Positions 12,153-23,988 of a stretch of 64,000 nucleotides of DNA are shown here, in pieces. The stretch is from Cannabis sativa. Its lineage: Eukaryota > Streptophyta > Magnoliopsida > Rosales > Cannabaceae. The translations under genes were made by a program, and so were the position numbers. The stretch is from the NCBI RefSeq assembly GCF_029168945.1, contig NC_083608.1, positions 13,472,136 through 13,536,135 on the forward strand. Reading direction: 5' to 3'. The notes beneath the pieces are model-generated. The model saw only the letters and a list, made by a program, of their open reading frames with translations. It searched no databases and was not told where the DNA came from. Positions within the stretch are counted from its first letter, which is position 1. Every line of letters starts with the position of its first letter.

Positions 12153-13176
12153 ATGAGGGTCAGACGCGTTGACTTAATGCATTGTCCGTTTAGTGCGACC
12201 GATCATCCTGTGGCTGGACGGGAAGATTGAATTAAAATGTTCATCGCTTGAAGAGGGCAGACTTGAACAAAGAGGATGGTGATCCTCATACAAGAGTTGA
12301 AGCAAATCCTGGTCGATTCGGTGTTCGCTTCCCCAAAAATCACCTAGGTTAATCTACAAAAGATAACACGCGAGATGAGTGTTTGGTCGGGATATCGAAC
12401 ATTAAACAAGCAAATATGTCGACCAAGAGTACTCAACAGATTAAAGAATAGAAATATTCAAGGAAAAGTCAAAACTCATAAGTTTAAAATTTTCGATAGT
12501 TAGGGAAAAAAAATCACGAAGCTTTGAATAAACAAGATGAAAGACAGCCATTGTGCAGTCAAAAAGCAAGCATCATGAATGGTGAAGTCGCATGAATCAT
12601 TACAAAGGAAAATCGCAGAGTTCCTGAACCTAGGGTTTTCTACATATTTTCTACAGCAAAGTTAAGGTCGCATTCTGAAAGTAAATGTGCAAAGTAAAAG
12701 TAAAAGAAATCTAGAACTTACTCAATGATCGACATCTAGATTCAGTTTACGCAAAGCTGAACGAACAGTTCTTATGAAAAATTTTCAACAAACTTGAAGC
12801 TAAAAACCTCTATTTTTGCTCTGAACTTGCTTAACAAAGAAAGTTGGTGAAAATGAGTTTGTGAACAATGCTCAGTCATATTTATAGGGGAAACAACAAA
12901 AAGGGGTAATCATTTTAAAAACCTCAGACGCCTCGGTTCCCCCAAAAGTGAATATTAGAAATCAAAAGCAATCAAGTGCAACCGTCAAACGTGGTGAGAG
13001 AAAATCGAATTTCGAAGCATTGATTGCGTCAGAGCATTTATTAGTCAAAAACCAAAGAGACGCCTAGTCAGCCTCACATCGAGTGGCAAACAGACGCACC
13101 TGACATGTGTCACCCATCCAAACGCAAAGACAGCTCGGATGAAGTCTACACGCAACTTCAGAAGTCTCGTACAGAC
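12153..13176 (+). other. Non-coding interior of G between antisense gene and 3' LTR
   Basis: About 1 kb without a convincing frame on either strand. It contains moderately AT-rich sequence and no repeat I recognise. It would be 5' untranslated or promoter DNA for the antisense gene and 3' untranslated for the element transcript. Confidence 0.5.
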
Positions 13177-13188
13177 TTGGGGGAAAAA
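13177..13188 (+). promoter_or_regulatory. Polypurine tract of element G
   Basis: A run containing GGGGGAAAAA ends immediately before TGTTATCCC, the start of the LTR. Its place and strand fix G as a + strand element. Confidence 0.7.
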
Positions 13189-13818
13189 TGTTATCCCAAT
13201 TTTTGCACTCTGACGTGGCATCACACGATGGTGACACGTGGAATCGACTCTGGGTACCTGCTCGCAAGACACAGGCCGAACAGGGCACCTCATACATTTG
13301 CTTGGGCGAAGTCCTCTAGACCGAGCAGTGAGCAATCCGTGCAGCACGCCAACACTTACCAAATTCAGCTTTCGCATCGTGAGTCATCAAAGAAATCCCT
13401 ATAACTTTTGGATTAGATTACAGAGATATGGCAAGCTATCCAAATCAGACGATTAGTGTATTCTGTATTTACTATGCAATCTTTCTACTTATATCAATTG
13501 TAACTAGAAGGGAAATACTTAATCTCCAAGCTTATAGCCCTATAAATAGTGATTCAAATTCACTGGGCAAAGGGTCGAGAGATTTTATCTAAAATTCATA
13601 TTCAGAGATACTATTGTAAGAACTTTAAGAAAAGGAGTCATTTTCCTTGTTCTTAAGTCAATACAAATAACGAGGATTAGGCTATTACCGAACTGCTCGG
13701 GGCTGAACCTTTATAAAATTCTTGTCTCTTTATTTGCTTTACTATATTTTACTCATATTAAACTACTTGTCGCTTACAAAATTAGACTCATTGTCATTGG
13801 CTAAAAGCGAGGTCAACA
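13189..13818 (+). repeat. 3' LTR of element G (630 bp)
   Basis: TGTTATCCC...GGTCAACA with TG/CA ends. A TATA box (TATAAATAG) lies at 13551-13559, with the downstream part as presumed R-U5. The partner LTR lies outside the window, so the length rests on terminal motifs and the PPT only. The small ORFs across 13045-13456 are chance frames. Confidence 0.65.
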
Positions 13819-14662
13819 AGTACAAATACATATACAATGGACTGGAACTCCTTTTTACTCTTGTTCTTCTTGAAAAAGAAGAAACTTCCTAGGAATTTTT
13901 TGTGGAGTTTTTTTTTTCTTGTGAGTAGTATAGTATTACTATTTTACTTTTTTCCAAAAAGTCCCCTTATCCTATGGATGAAGAGTATTTATAAGCCAGT
14001 TTCCCTCCTGTGCCAGCTTGACTTGATCATCTCTGGTCGAGATCCAACCGTTGATTTGGTAGGTGGCCATTTTACCATATGACATTAAGAGTGTCAGATC
14101 GTACTGACTGTATATCATATACGTGTCGTCCCAGGGTTTTCCTTTTTGAATTTCCGTTGTAAATATTTGTTGGATCAAGCAGTTATGATTGCATGTGCAT
14201 TCCTTGTACTATGGCGTATCATGGGGGACAAACTTTGACGCCGTACTTGAAAAAGCATGGCCACTAAGTCCGTAGTATGACATGTACGAGAAAAACCTTC
14301 ACAAAACGGGAGTATAGCTCAGCAAAATGCATTCCAAGATACCTTCTGACTTTCAGCGAAAAAACCACTCTCTTTTCAGGCGCATTTGACTTCAGTCCCG
14401 TGGGAGTAGGTGGCTTCGGTTTTGGACTAAGAGAGGCTTCTGATCACGGATACCTCCCGCAGCGCTCCTTTGCGGGGGAGTTCTCTTCATGGTCGCCCTT
14501 TCCATGAGCTAGGCCCCTATCATGCCGGAACATTGGTCAAGGGAGTTGACTTGCTAATTATCGCTTAATCTCTCCTGGTTAGAGTACAGGTGTCCAACTC
14601 AAAAAATCTGGACTATAATATAGTTTGAGGGTATCACTCTAGGCAACATGTCATCTAATACC
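13819..14662. other. Unassigned stretch, GC-richer island at about 14180-14580
   Basis: No gene is supported. ORFs 13837-14082 and 14277-14507 lack recognisable domains. The island 14180-14580 is less AT-rich than its surroundings and contains words such as CCCGTGGGAGTAGGTGG and TCCTTTGCGGGGGAG. It looks foreign to the neighbourhood and could be organelle-derived, which I could not verify. Confidence 0.35.
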
Positions 14663-14699
14663 AAGATTTATGAGGGTATCACTCTAGGAAACATGTCAT
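14626..14699 (+). repeat. 45-bp-period direct repeat at the LINE 5' junction
   Basis: TGAGGGTATCACTCTAGG plus about ten further bases occurs at 14626-14654 and again at 14671-14699 with one change. The target-site duplication of the LINE lies between the copies. Confidence 0.75.
14663..14674. repeat. Target-site duplication of LINE 1, left copy
   Basis: AAGATTTATGAG recurs at 18948-18959 directly after the poly(A) tail, as expected from target-primed reverse transcription. The first two A's of the right copy could belong to the tail. Confidence 0.75.
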
Positions 14700-14705
14700 A
14701 CAAGG

Positions 14706-17700
14706 TTGGTTCTGACGGCAATCGTTCGCCGGTCAAATCCCGATATGGTGATTCCATCTGAAACAAGGTTGGTTCTTGATAAATTTGAAAAACTGATTCA
14801 TAAACTTCATTTTATTGAGTTTGTGTACATACCTCCAATTGGTCTCTCGGGCGGGTTTGGGGTATGTTGGAAACAAGGGGTTGTTTGCAAGGTTAAGGAA
14901 GCGGATAAAAATGCTCTGCTTGGTTCGATTGAATCTGACCCTCCTGGTACCAAATGGAACTTCATTGGAATATATGGGCCGCCTACAATGTCAGGAAGAG
15001 AAGATTTCTGGAATCGTATTGGAGACTCGATAGTAAACGAATCGTCACCCACGGTCCTTATTGGTGACTTGAATGGAACACTTGCAGATCATGAATGCCT
15101 AAACTATGCCAATCAGAGGAATTCAACTAGATACTCCTTTGACTTGAGGAGAATGGTGGCGAGAACCGGCTTGGTAGATCTTGGTTGCCTTGGCGGAAAA
15201 TTCACCTGGTTCCAAAAGGCCTCTCAATCTACTGGGGGAGCTTTGGTTAGAAGAGCAAGGCTAGACAGGGCCTTAGCCTCCATAGATTGGAGAATTTTAT
15301 TTCCAAATGCGGTTGTTGAGCTCCTCACAGTTGGTACTTCGGATCACAAACCAATCCTTCTAAATATTGAGGGGGGAACAAGGTGTTTGAAGCCTCAATT
15401 CAAATATGAGTTAATGTGGGGGAGGGATCCGAGATGCTTCTGGATAGTGCGAAATGCTTGGCGAGACAATCTTCACCATGACCCAATGGTGAACTTATAC
15501 AGGAAACTAAGGAAAACAAAGGAACATCTGAAGACATGGAATAAAACGCACTTTGGGAAAATCCAACAACAAGTGGCTAATGCCAAAAAGACTCTGGATA
15601 GGATCGAAAGTTCCAATAATATGCAGATTGCGGAGTTTGATGAAGCTAGAGCCAAGTTGAATGAGGCGCTTAGTAGGGAAGAGATCTTCTGGAGACAAAA
15701 GTCTCGTGTTGCTTGGTTAAAAGAGGGAGATCGTTGCACAAAATTCTTCATCGCCTCAACGGTGATTAGGCGTAGAAAGAATTTCATACAGACTCTGAAG
15801 AAGGAAAATGGCGAATGGGTCAACGACATCAAGGTCATTGCAAAGATGTTTATCGACAAGTTTAATGGCACCTTCTCCAAGAATCCTTTTACAAGTTCAC
15901 CAGAGGAGAACATAGTGTGTAATAATCTGATTACTGAGAGTGATAATAGGAATCTTATATGCATTCCTTCAGCTAAAGAAATAGAAGACTGTCTTAGATC
16001 GATGGGGCATGATAAGGCTCCAGGCCCAGATGGGATGCCGACGGGATTTTACCTTCAACATTGGAACGTGGTGAAACGGGATTTCATTGACATGGTGACA
16101 CATTTCTTTTTGACAATGGATCTTCCCCAGTTTATAAACAACACTAACATTGTGTTAGTTCCAAAAAAAGATTGTCCCACTGGGGTCAATGACTACAGAC
16201 CGATTGCGCTATGCAATGTAGCGTATAAATGCATCTCCAAAGTTTTGGCTCTCCGGTTGAAGCATGTTCTGCCCTCCATCATATCTCCGGAGCAAACCGC
16301 TTTCGTTCATGGAAGACTAATTGCGGAAAACACTGCAGTAGCTAGGGAAATCGTTCACTCTATGAGTAAGAAAAAAGGAAAGAAAGGATTTATGATGATC
16401 AAACTTGATATGGAGAAGGCCTATGATAAGATGGACTGGAGCTTTATCCTGGCTACTTTGAAGGGGTTAGGTTTTCATCGAACTTTTGTTAATTGGGTGG
16501 AGAAATGCATTATGGCCAAACAAATGGGGCTGCTTATTAATGGCTCGGTCCATGGAACTCTGTCCCCTTCCTGTGGTCTTCGTCAGGGCGACCCTCTCTC
16601 CCCTGCTCTCTTTATCATTGCAGCTGATGTTCTCTCAAGACTGATTGCGGGTAGAAAGGCAGAGGGTCGTCTGGAAGGCTTCAAATTATCTAGAGAAGGG
16701 CCGGCTGTCACCCACTTGATGTTTGCAGATGATTTAATTTTATTTGGGCGAGCTTCTTTGAAGGAAGCTAAAGAATTCGTTAAATGCCTTGAAGACTATT
16801 GCTCTTGGTCTGGACAAGCAGTCAACTACCAAAAATCAACAGTGTTCTTCTCTAAGGGGGTCCTTGTGAGATGTGCAACAGATATCGCGGACCTGCTAAA
16901 TATGAAGAGAATGAAGAAGGATGCCTCTTACCTGGGGCTTCCCCTCTTTAGATCACTGAATCGATCAAAGGATATGCGGTTCTTGGTTGATCGTGTTCTA
17001 CAACGAGTGAAAAGTTGGAAAACTAGACTCCTATCGAAAGCTGGCCGAGCCTGCTTAATCCACTCAGTCGGATCATCCCTAGCTACTTATGTCGCTGCCT
17101 CGGATCCGATACCAATTAATGTGGTAAACACTGTGGATAAATGCCTAAGGGACTTCTGGTGGGGAGATACTGATGAAAAGAGGAAGATGCATCTCATGGC
17201 TTGGAATGCTCTATGCCAGTCCAAGATGAGAGGTGGTCTGGGATTCAGAAGCGGCGGAGTGATAAACAGAGCCTTTATGACAAAGTGGGCTTGGAAAGCG
17301 CTCACTGATCGATCAAGCGTTTGGAGTGCGGTGATAAATGCAAAATACATAAAAGACCAAAACTTTCTCTTTGCTTGACCGAAAGAGAGATGACTCGGCC
17401 ATGTGGAAAGCCATTCTAGATGCTCGGATGGTGCTAGAAAAAGGCATCTGCAGGAAAATTGGAAATGGGGAGAAGACTTCCATTTGGTTCGATCCTTGGG
17501 TTCCTACCCCCAACCGTACCCCCACACCTTTAAAGGATGTGTCTCATGGAGTAGCTTGGGTTGAACAGTTTATTCTAAGAAATAATCGCTGGAATTCACA
17601 AATGGTAAGAGAATGGTTTAATCCGACAGACGCTGCTGCAATCCTTAACATTGATTTACCTGATGAGCGTGTGGAGGACTCATGGTTTTGGATTGGGGAG

Positions 17701-18745
17701 CAAAATGGCAACTTCTCCATAAGGTCAGTTTGTAGACCCATCAATGGTGATCAGTCCGCCAATACTGAGAGTGATATGTGGAAACTCATTTGGAACTCCC
17801 CACTACATATGAGGCTCAAATTCTTATGGTGGCAATTGTTTCGTGGGATTCTTCCCACCAAAGATAAACTAGCCCCATTTTTGGATGGAGTTCTAGGACC
17901 TTGTCCTATGTGTAAGGAGGAGTGTGAAACTTCTTTTCACCTCTTTTGGAAGTGCAACTTTGTTAAGGCCATTTGGTTTAGCCTTGGATGGGGCATCCGA
18001 ACTGAACTAGTTACCGCCACTAGTTGGAAGGATTGGCTTGATTGGTTCTACAAAGGTCCGAATCTCCCTCCGAACGTTGAATTTTACGATTTCATGGTTA
18101 CATCATTATGTATTGTGGAATCTATTTGGCGAGAAAGAAACCAAAGAGTACATGCAAAAAAGGACAACGAGTTGGTGTTGATCATAGACACGGTCCGCCA
18201 GAAGATCCTTGACCATGTCATGGTTGCCTCGAATACAGTTGAAGAGGTTCTAGAATGGACTCCGCCTCCACCCTCATGGGCCTGCTGTAACTCCGATGTA
18301 GCAATTTCTGCTACAGGCTGCGTGTTATCTGCAGTCATTCGAGATGACTCGGGTACAATTCTTTCCATCACAGTTAAGACAGGTATGGCAACTTCACCTA
18401 AGCTTGCTGAAGCTCACGCAGTGTGCACAGCGACGAAAAGGCGATTGATTTGGGTCCGAAAAAATCATCTTCCAATGTGACAATCGTTGTGTCGTGAAAG
18501 CATTCGATGCTCCTTTGTCCAATTGTGTGGACTTCAGTCTGCAGGAAGCCAAATCAAGGTTTCTTCACGCGTGTGACAAGATGAATGACTGGGGTATTGT
18601 CCACATCTCGCGCAAATGCAACTATATGGCTCATAACATTGCAAAGTGGGCTTCTAATTCAAGAATAATGGGCTGTATTAATCCTGAGGTGCTGGACGAA
18701 TCTGTTCTTGATGACCTCACGGAGTGGGATCCTGGTGATATGTGA
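14706..18745 (+). pseudogene. LINE ORF2: endonuclease, reverse transcriptase, zf-RVT, RNase H
   Basis: The first piece (14706-17378, 890 aa) holds APE-type endonuclease motifs: SETR near residue 18, GDLNGT near 120 and SDHKP near 215. Reverse transcriptase motifs follow: YRPIALCNV near 498, GLRQGDPLSPALF near 625 and the catalytic FADD at residues 673-676 (16722-16733). A TGA and a frameshift at 17376-17390 lead into 17371-18480, with the zinc-binding CPMC (17902-17913) and FHLFWKC (17935-17955), and the first half of a plant-type RNase H. A second frameshift near 18450 leads into 18494-18745, which completes RNase H and ends at TGA. The endonuclease N-terminus, including its metal-binding Asn, is absent. 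The lesions make it non-functional. Confidence 0.9.
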
Positions 18746-18931
18746 GGAGTTGGTGATCTTTGGTCAGGGTAGTGTTGGTCTGTTTTGTTAGTTCACCCGT
18801 TTGTTTTGGTTGTTTTCCTTTAGATGTTTTTTCTCTGTTGTTTGTTTGCTGGTTCCCTGTTCCTTCGTTGGGTGTTTTGAGTGTTTGTTTTGTTGTTGTT
18901 CGTGTTTGTGTTGTACGCACATTTCATAATC

Positions 18932-18949
18932 AAAAAAAAAAAAAAAAAA
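18932..18949 (+). other. Poly(A) tail of LINE 1
   Basis: An uninterrupted run of A's about 185 bases after the ORF2 stop, immediately followed by the target-site duplication. Confidence 0.9.
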
Positions 18950-19056
18950 GATTTATGAGAAAAAGTTGAAAATGTTGGGAATTTAATATGGGATGTTTCT
19001 AATGTCTAAGCCAATGATCTAAAAACACCATTTAAAGCCCTATTTCGGTAGGTAAC

Positions 19057-19440
19057 TGTTGGGAATATTTTACCAGGATTTAAATTTATTAACAAGTATG
19101 TCGAATAACATCCTAAATATGAATATCTCTAAAATAATGAAATTAAACACATAAGAGTTTACAAAACTTTACATTGGTTACAACAGAATATAATGACTCC
19201 TTCTGCTCAGATCTCTAACCCTTGTTCCTTTCTATTCTAGGCTATTATCAAGATCTGAGTGTGGATCTCTTTCTCTCCTTTGGGTTCGGTTACCACCGTC
19301 TTACTCACTATGACTGAGTACTTCACTTGCTATGTACGGGCATGGTACTCGCACTATAGATTTGAATATGGCGAAGAATGAAGGAGGTGAAATCAGTATT
19401 CAGAGAGATATTCAAGTTTTACTGAGACAACTTATATAGA
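19057..19440 (-). repeat. Truncated LTR fragment of the A-D family
   Basis: Starts TGTTGGGAATATTTTACCAGG and follows the first 400 bp of the - strand LTR of element D (58811 onward) with many substitutions. It is therefore the 3' end of an old LTR in reverse orientation. The match fades after about 19440 and no partner is seen. Confidence 0.7.
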
Positions 19441-19950
19441 AAATATGAAAAAAAAAACAATTTACGACAAATATCGTAGAAATACTAATTTTTGACATAT
19501 ATAAATTCTTATTCAGTAAAACTTTTCTTCATAAGAATTATGGAAAATTTAATAAGCTTTCTATAGGCACCAAGATTGTGAGAATCATATAAGTATTTAA
19601 AGAGATATGACAGTTTTACTGAAACATATTTCATTCTAAAAAAAATAAGAAAATGAGACCTACGAATATTCTACTATTGTGATTAATAAATGAGTAAATT
19701 TAGAGTTTCGTACCTCAAATACTTCAAGCTACTTGGATCAATAAACATGAGATGATGGTGATAAAAGATGAGAGTGAAGAGTGCTATAAATTTGGCTAAG
19801 GATGTTATGGAAAGATGATTTGAAAACTTTTATGGTTAATCTTGCTCACATGGGTGGAAAGAATAGAATGATATAATTTTAGGGTTGAATGAAACTTATA
19901 CTATACTGAGTCCTACTAGCTTTAGTTTTATGAATAATAATAACAATAAC

Positions 19951-20009
<59 letters not shown>

Positions 20010-20579
20010 TATGATAAATTATTAAATAAATAAATATCTAACTTTTAAATTTAAATTGTAAGCTCTCCATATCGTAGCTTTAGGGCTTAATTTTGACCTA
20101 GAAAAATTCTGAATTATGATATAGTTATTTCTACAAAATTGATATATCTTTGAATTATCTTTCCAATGCCACTGGATGAATCACTTCAATCGGAGTTATA
20201 CAACTCTAAATATGGTCGTTTTAGTAAAATAGTTTCTAAACTTGCAAATTTCTCTAAACCTAAAAATTTCTTATCATTAATTAGATAATAATATTATTTA
20301 ATACCATTTATACAGTTAATTAAATCCACTAAATATATTATAAAACCCTCATAGACCTTCATATTGAGCTTTAATTAAACGATTATATACCTTCTGAAAA
20401 TACTAAAATATTTTACTTTCGTGATTAATACAACTTTAATTCTCTTTAGAAAATTGGTAAAACTACTCTAACCAATAATCTCAACTCACTAACAATACAA
20501 ATAAATGAGATAATTATCCTTGCACAATTTATATCCCAAGAAAAAGAATTTTAAATACTATTTCAATCTGGATATTACA
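19441..20579 (-). repeat. Possible old gypsy-type LTR, reverse orientation
   Basis: Read on the - strand from 20579, the sequence begins TGTAATATCCAG, like LTR starts of chromovirus (Tekay/Del-type) elements. It contains a GTTGTATAACTCCGATTGAAG stretch of the kind found in those LTRs. No partner LTR, primer site or coding sequence was found. The (AAT)n tract at 19933-20007 lies inside. The assignment is tentative. Confidence 0.3.
19933..20007. repeat. (AAT)n microsatellite
   Basis: About 25 AAT units, interrupted near the start by AAC units. Confidence 0.95.
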
Positions 20580-20857
20580 TATATAGATGTTGTATAATAT
20601 ATATTTTATTTTTTTTTCCTATATTTTTAAAGATTCTATTTTTTACAGGTTTTTAATTTCTATTTATTAAGAAAAAAAATGTTATTTTCACCTTATTTTC
20701 CTGTAGCCACTGCCACTTGATGAGAGCTCTTCATTTTTTACTAAAAGGATTAGAGCTTTTAATTTTAATTAAGAATAATTAGCAATTTTGTCTCATGAAC
20801 TTTAGATAATGCTTATTTTGCCCCTTAAAATATACGGCTTGTTAAAAATTCTCCCTC

Positions 20858-21580
20858 AACTTTTACATTTACAAAAATTTAGTCATTCTTTTAGGTTCCA
20901 TCCTATTATTCAGTTTAAATATTGACGTATCTTTGTAAATTATCAACTTTGCCCCATAAACTTTAACAACTATCGAATCGTGTTAAGCTATTTTTAGTCT
21001 AAATTTGTGTCACTTTTTATAGTTATTTTTCTTCTTAATTATTATTTTTGGAATAGAATTACGCTTGTTTTTTTTTTTTTTTTTTGGTTTTCGGAGTTTC
21101 GATACTTGGAATACATAAATTGGTCGAATTTTGAAAAACAGTGATCTATAAAATAGAGAAAAAGTCAAAACATAAAAGTTTTAGATCTCTTTTTCAGCTT
21201 TCGAATGCATTTTGAATCAGCTCATTTGGGGTTTGTATGTGAAAGTTATGCATATTTTATTGAGAGAGGTCGAAGCAAAAAAAAAAAAACGGGTCTAATG
21301 GCCGCAACGATGGACTCCAAAAACACCGTTTTTTTACTTTTCTATAGCTGCCCCAGCGAGACTATTGGTGGCCGCGGCGGTGACTTCGTACAGGTCAAGG
21401 ATAATTTAATCTTTTCTCATTTTTGGGCTGAAAAATGCTATTTAATGAAAGGGGTTCGCGAATTATAGAAGGAGAGACAGAATGGAACCCTAGAAACACA
21501 AGAAGAAAGCTCTTGGAGCGAGTGTGGGCGATCCGTGACAACCCTCCATCTGGTTTCATCTCTTCTCTTGATTTCTTGTA
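20858..21580. other. Left interior of H, non-coding
   Basis: AT-rich, with a T tract at 21067-21085, then a GC-richer part (about 21290-21540). The frame 21205-21468 has no recognisable domain. The stretch may be captured DNA. Confidence 0.35.
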
Positions 21581-22235
21581 TTTTTTTTTTTGATAAATCA
21601 GGACATTATATTGCTCAAAACAGTATTTACAACCTATTAGCACCCAATCCGGGCCTAAGCAATCTATACATCATTCTTTTCTATAATTTTTACATTATAG
21701 CTCATTAAACCACTCTTTATCTACAGCCTTGGTCTTCCTTGGTGTAAACATTGCAACTCTCATTTTAATGCTCCAGTTAGTATCTTCCACAATTGGGTTA
21801 GAAGCTAGGGAAGCCCCCTCCCATATTACACTATTTCTCAGTTTCCATATGTTATACACCAGACTAGCAATTGTAGCAATATATACCATTTTTTGAAACT
21901 TCGAAAGCTTGGCTCTGTCAATCCATCAAAGCAATATGGGAAGGCTCGATGATACCGCATTCCACTTCAGCCAGTTTTTAATTTCCTGCAAAAAGTCCAC
22001 AGCAGTAATACATTCAAAAAATAAATGCTGAGTTGTTTCAGCATGAGCTTCACAAAGGCAGCAGCTCTCTTTAACTTGCATTCCAAACTTGAGCAAGCTG
22101 TCCTTAGTTTTCAATCGGTTTAACATTGCTAACCACAAAATCATACTGTGTTTGGGGGTGTTTAATCTACTCCAAACCACTTTGCACCATCTCGGCCCAT
22201 CAGCAGTAGGGGAAAACATGTTGTATCCTGCTGCA
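21581..22235 (-). mobile_element. 5'-truncated LINE fragment (LINE 2)
   Basis: On the - strand the fragment runs from about 22235 to a tail seen as TTTTTTTTTTT at 21581-21591. Its left flank CTTGTAT and right flank GTTGTAT share six bases, a possible short duplication. It lies inside H, so it arrived after H formed or with H's captured DNA. Confidence 0.75.
21695..22219 (-). pseudogene. LINE ORF2 C-terminus with zf-RVT domain
   Basis: 22219-21926 encodes the zinc-binding region that follows reverse transcriptase in plant LINEs: a W-x-RLNTPKHSMILWLAM stretch, then CCLC and QHLFFEC. After a frame change, 21889-21695 gives the usual tail (IWKLRNSVIWEG) and a stop. No RNase H region follows, unlike LINE 1, so this belongs to another L1 lineage. 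The reverse transcriptase and endonuclease are missing by truncation. Confidence 0.8.
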
Positions 22236-23703
22236 ATAGTGTATTTTATTTGTGCTTAATTTAATTATAGATTTGATTATGAGCTAAACTCTCTATTTAG
22301 GGATTTGATGGATATTGACTGAGATTATTCTATGAATTAATGTTATTTGATTGTTCTTTCTTTCTCTATTATTGTGATTTGTACATATTTGTGCTTATTA
22401 CATGTGTTTGATTGGCCACCTTATGCATGATCTATAATCTCAATACAAAATCTGAAAAAGTGAGTATTGAGAATGCTCTTAATGAATAGACATAGGTTTT
22501 GATGTGAAACGAGAGTATTCACATAGCTTATGTGACTTCTAGATTATTGCTTAATGCGAATTGTATGTTGTTCTATCTCAGAGATGTAGTAGTTGACATG
22601 CAATTTAGGACCTTTATGATTTGAAAAGAGTTTGGGTTAATTTATAATCTGTCATCACATAGGAGGAAGAAGGATGGTTAATTAGTGTTAACATTTGGAT
22701 AATCAAAGCAATTGAAATCATATCACTAATTTTACATCCATTGTTAAACCTTTTATTTGTTTGTTTTATTTAATTTTGTTGAGTTTATTTAGTTCAAAAT
22801 TTATTTATTCGATTCCCAAATAAAAAAAAAGATATTAATTGATTGGTACTTAACTACAGTTCTCGTGGGAACAATCTCACTTACTTGAGTATTACCTGTT
22901 AAAACGATACGTATACTTGCGTGTTGGATTTATCACAACAAATCGTACTCTCTCGAAATAAAAATGAGAAAAATTCAACATTTTCTTTTAGTAAATCTAA
23001 AAAAAAAAAAAATTATATCTTAAAAAAATCATTTCGAATGATTAAGAAAATTAAAAAAATATATATTAAAATTTTAAAACCAATTAAGCAATTTAAAAAA
23101 TTATTTATTTATTGTTAAAAAATTCATTTAGATATAAAAAAATATATTAAAATTCAATTTCTGTAAAAACTAAATTTAACGAGAACAAGTTTGAGTCTAT
23201 TTTTTTTTCTCCAAAAATTTAGATTTGCTTAAGTAAACATAACATTTTTTTTAGTTTAATTTCTAACCTTTTTTTCAAAAAAAAAAAATATTGAGTTTTA
23301 AATTATTTTTTTTTAATTTTTTTAGTTATGAGTTTATAAACATAAGTGAACTTAATTTTTTCTTCAAAAAATCTTAGTTTGTTTAAATTATTTATTGAAT
23401 TTTTAATAACTTTAGTTTGATTTTTTTAACATATAATAATCAATAAAATAAAGTTTAACAATATTTTTTAAGGAATAAATTAGGTTTTTTAAGTAAATTT
23501 AATATTTTTATCAAGTTTTATAACACTTTTTATTATTTTTTTTAAAATTAATAGAACATTATAAGTTTTAAAATTATTTTTTTTTAATAAAATAGGGTAA
23601 AATTTTGTATTGGTTAAAGTTTACGGGGTAAAATGTCAATTTTTAACGATAAAAGAAACAGAACCTAACAGAAGGGGTATAATTATGCAACGATTATATT
23701 TTA
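22236..23703. other. Right interior of H, non-coding
   Basis: The first 680 bp have mixed composition, with a TTCTCGTGGGAACAATC and CGATACGTATACTTGCG pair (22859-22922) of a kind often found in untranslated parts of plant retroelements. The rest is very AT-rich with A and T tracts. The ORF 22921-23118 is low-complexity Lys/Ile and not credible. Confidence 0.35.
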
Positions 23704-23988
23704 GGGAGAATTTTTAACAAAGCGTATATTTTAAGAAACAAAATCAGGTAGTGTCGAAAGTTTAAGAGATAAAAATACTAATTATTCTTTAATTAGTTGC
23801 TTTCTGTGCTTTCTTTTATCAATCAAATGTGGACACGACCAAGAGTAGAAAGAATTTAGCTTTTCTTTAGAAACTTTGACATAATAGACTGAAAATGTTG
23901 AAAAAAAATATTATAAGAATACATTAACATGGAGAATTTTTTTTTATGGTTTGAACTTTTTATATTTACAAAAATACGGACTTGGGTA

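Larger units (their letters stand above)
1..13818 (+). mobile_element. LTR retrotransposon G, 5' part outside window, split by element A
   Basis: The element is defined by a TG...CA LTR at 13189-13818 with a polypurine tract directly upstream and a TATA box on the + strand, so the element reads left to right and its 5' LTR lies before position 1. Its interior is 1-1024 plus 11087-13188, separated by element A and the 5-bp duplication ACTGC. The only convincing coding region lies on the opposite strand and resembles proteins annotated as putative gypsy-type transposon (Transposase_28-like). I saw no gag-pol on the + strand. The element is probably non-autonomous (LARD-like). The gypsy assignment is inference. 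Confidence 0.7.
14675..18959 (+). mobile_element. Plant L1-type LINE, 5'-truncated
   Basis: A non-LTR element with endonuclease, reverse transcriptase, zinc-binding and RNase H regions in order. It ends in an 18-base A tract and is flanked by a 10-12 bp duplication. ORF1 and the first residues of the endonuclease are missing, so it was truncated during insertion. The frame has only a few lesions, which suggests a fairly recent arrival. Confidence 0.92.
20767..23794. mobile_element. 3-kb element H with 91-bp terminal inverted repeats
   Basis: 20767-20857 and the reverse complement of 23704-23794 align end to end. Both start AATTAAGAATAATTAG (one has an extra A) and both contain TTAAAATATACG and GTTAAAAATTCTCCCT. 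A second inverted pair, about 20925-20985 and 23605-23660, lies just inside. No transposase frame is present. A clear target-site duplication was not found. Class II (Mutator-like or foldback) is inferred from the long TIRs. Confidence 0.6.

Noticed and set aside
11305..12230. + strand ORFs opposite the antisense transposon protein
   Set aside because: The - strand frame carries the recognisable family motifs. The + strand translations do not look like any family.
13045..13456. ORFs on both strands around the G LTR start
   Set aside because: They cross the PPT/LTR boundary and have no recognisable domain.
22921..23118. Small Lys/Ile-rich protein
   Set aside because: It is the translation of A/T tracts, with no conserved features.
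20767..23794. Element H as a host gene with inverted flanks
   Set aside because: There is no gene structure. Its only coding similarity is the LINE 2 fragment.
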